This document shows positions 5,906 through 5,960 of a stretch of 5,960 nucleotides of DNA, piece by piece (the stretch's first letter is position 1; every line of letters begins with the position of its first letter). The stretch comes from Actinomycetota bacterium (GTDB lineage Bacteria > Actinomycetota > Actinomycetes > Actinomycetales > Microbacteriaceae): positions 1 to 5,960 of the forward strand of contig WLHO01000046.1 of assembly GCA_009702645.1 (NCBI GenBank), written 5' to 3'. The notes below the pieces were generated by a model. The model was not told where the DNA came from. It made no database searches and saw nothing but the letters and a program-made list of their open reading frames with translations. Both the position numbers and the translations under genes were made by a program.

Positions 5906-5960
5906 TTTGTTAATGTGCGAACAACGGCATCAGCCAGCAGTCGCCCCTTCAGAGACAACA
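5902..5960 (-). CDS. hemW: HemW (radical SAM coproporphyrinogen III oxidase-like / heme chaperone), 3' end only
   Basis: Only the last 18 codons and the TGA stop (5904-5902) lie in the window; the gene continues beyond the right edge. The visible C-terminus reads LSLKGRLLADAVVRTLTN. It resembles the GRLLADAVVR tail of actinobacterial HemW, a radical SAM protein related to HemN that binds and delivers heme. The gene directly upstream of hrcA in Actinobacteria is commonly hemW, so position supports the call. The catalytic CxxxCxxC region is outside the window, so function cannot be verified here. The -35 box of the hrcA promoter overlaps this stop codon, and no hairpin-plus-T-run terminator follows it, so some readthrough into hrcA is possible. 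The call rests on a short tail plus synteny. Confidence 0.72.
   Translation of the reverse strand, partial: LSLKGRLLADAVVRTLTN

Noticed and set aside
1..5960. A novel defence, mobile or CRISPR-like system
   Set aside because: Every stretch is accounted for by conserved housekeeping genes in a known actinobacterial order; no direct-repeat array, transposase, integrase, tRNA or attachment site was seen.

Overview
The window is a densely packed block of housekeeping and stress genes, all on the minus strand. It reads from the right edge to the left: hemW (3' end only), then a CIRCE/promoter region, hrcA, dnaJ, rsmE, a HIT-family gene, phoH, ybeY, a CBS/CorC-domain gene, and era (5' part only). 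The gene order is that of Actinobacteria, where the dnaJ next to hrcA is the second, dnaK-unlinked copy. Several proteins also carry actinobacterial wording, for example LRTSTAG in RsmE and TKxD-type Era. Base composition looks close to 50% G+C by eye, low for this phylum. That, the compactness and the frequent TTG/GTG starts suggest a small-genome actinobacterium, perhaps a freshwater Microbacteriaceae-like lineage. This placement is inference.

Right edge (5832-5960): the last 18 codons of hemW, then a 70-base gap. The gap holds a sigma70-type promoter (CTGACC, 18-base spacer, TAATAT) and, immediately after the -10, a near-perfect CIRCE operator, the binding site of HrcA. HrcA therefore very probably represses its own operon. 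From hrcA to era there is no intergenic gap except about two dozen bases between rsmE and the HIT gene. Every other junction is directly abutting (hrcA/dnaJ, ybeY/CorC) or overlaps by 4 to 8 bases (dnaJ/rsmE, HIT/phoH, phoH/ybeY, CorC/era). No intrinsic terminator was seen between genes.

Functionally, a heat-shock repressor and an Hsp40 co-chaperone head a series of genes for 16S rRNA and small-subunit maturation: RsmE (m3U1498 methylation), PhoH (RNA-linked ATPase), YbeY (endoribonuclease) and Era (30S assembly GTPase). A HIT nucleotide-binding protein and a CorC-like CBS protein are interleaved. The likely reading is one long transcript linking protein-folding stress to ribosome biogenesis, probably with internal promoters that cannot be identified here.

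No undescribed system is evident. The points worth a second look are small: a CorC-like protein without its membrane domain, a D-to-E change in the Era G4 motif, a HIT protein lacking the usual C-terminal tail, and a stem-loop at the rsmE stop codon.
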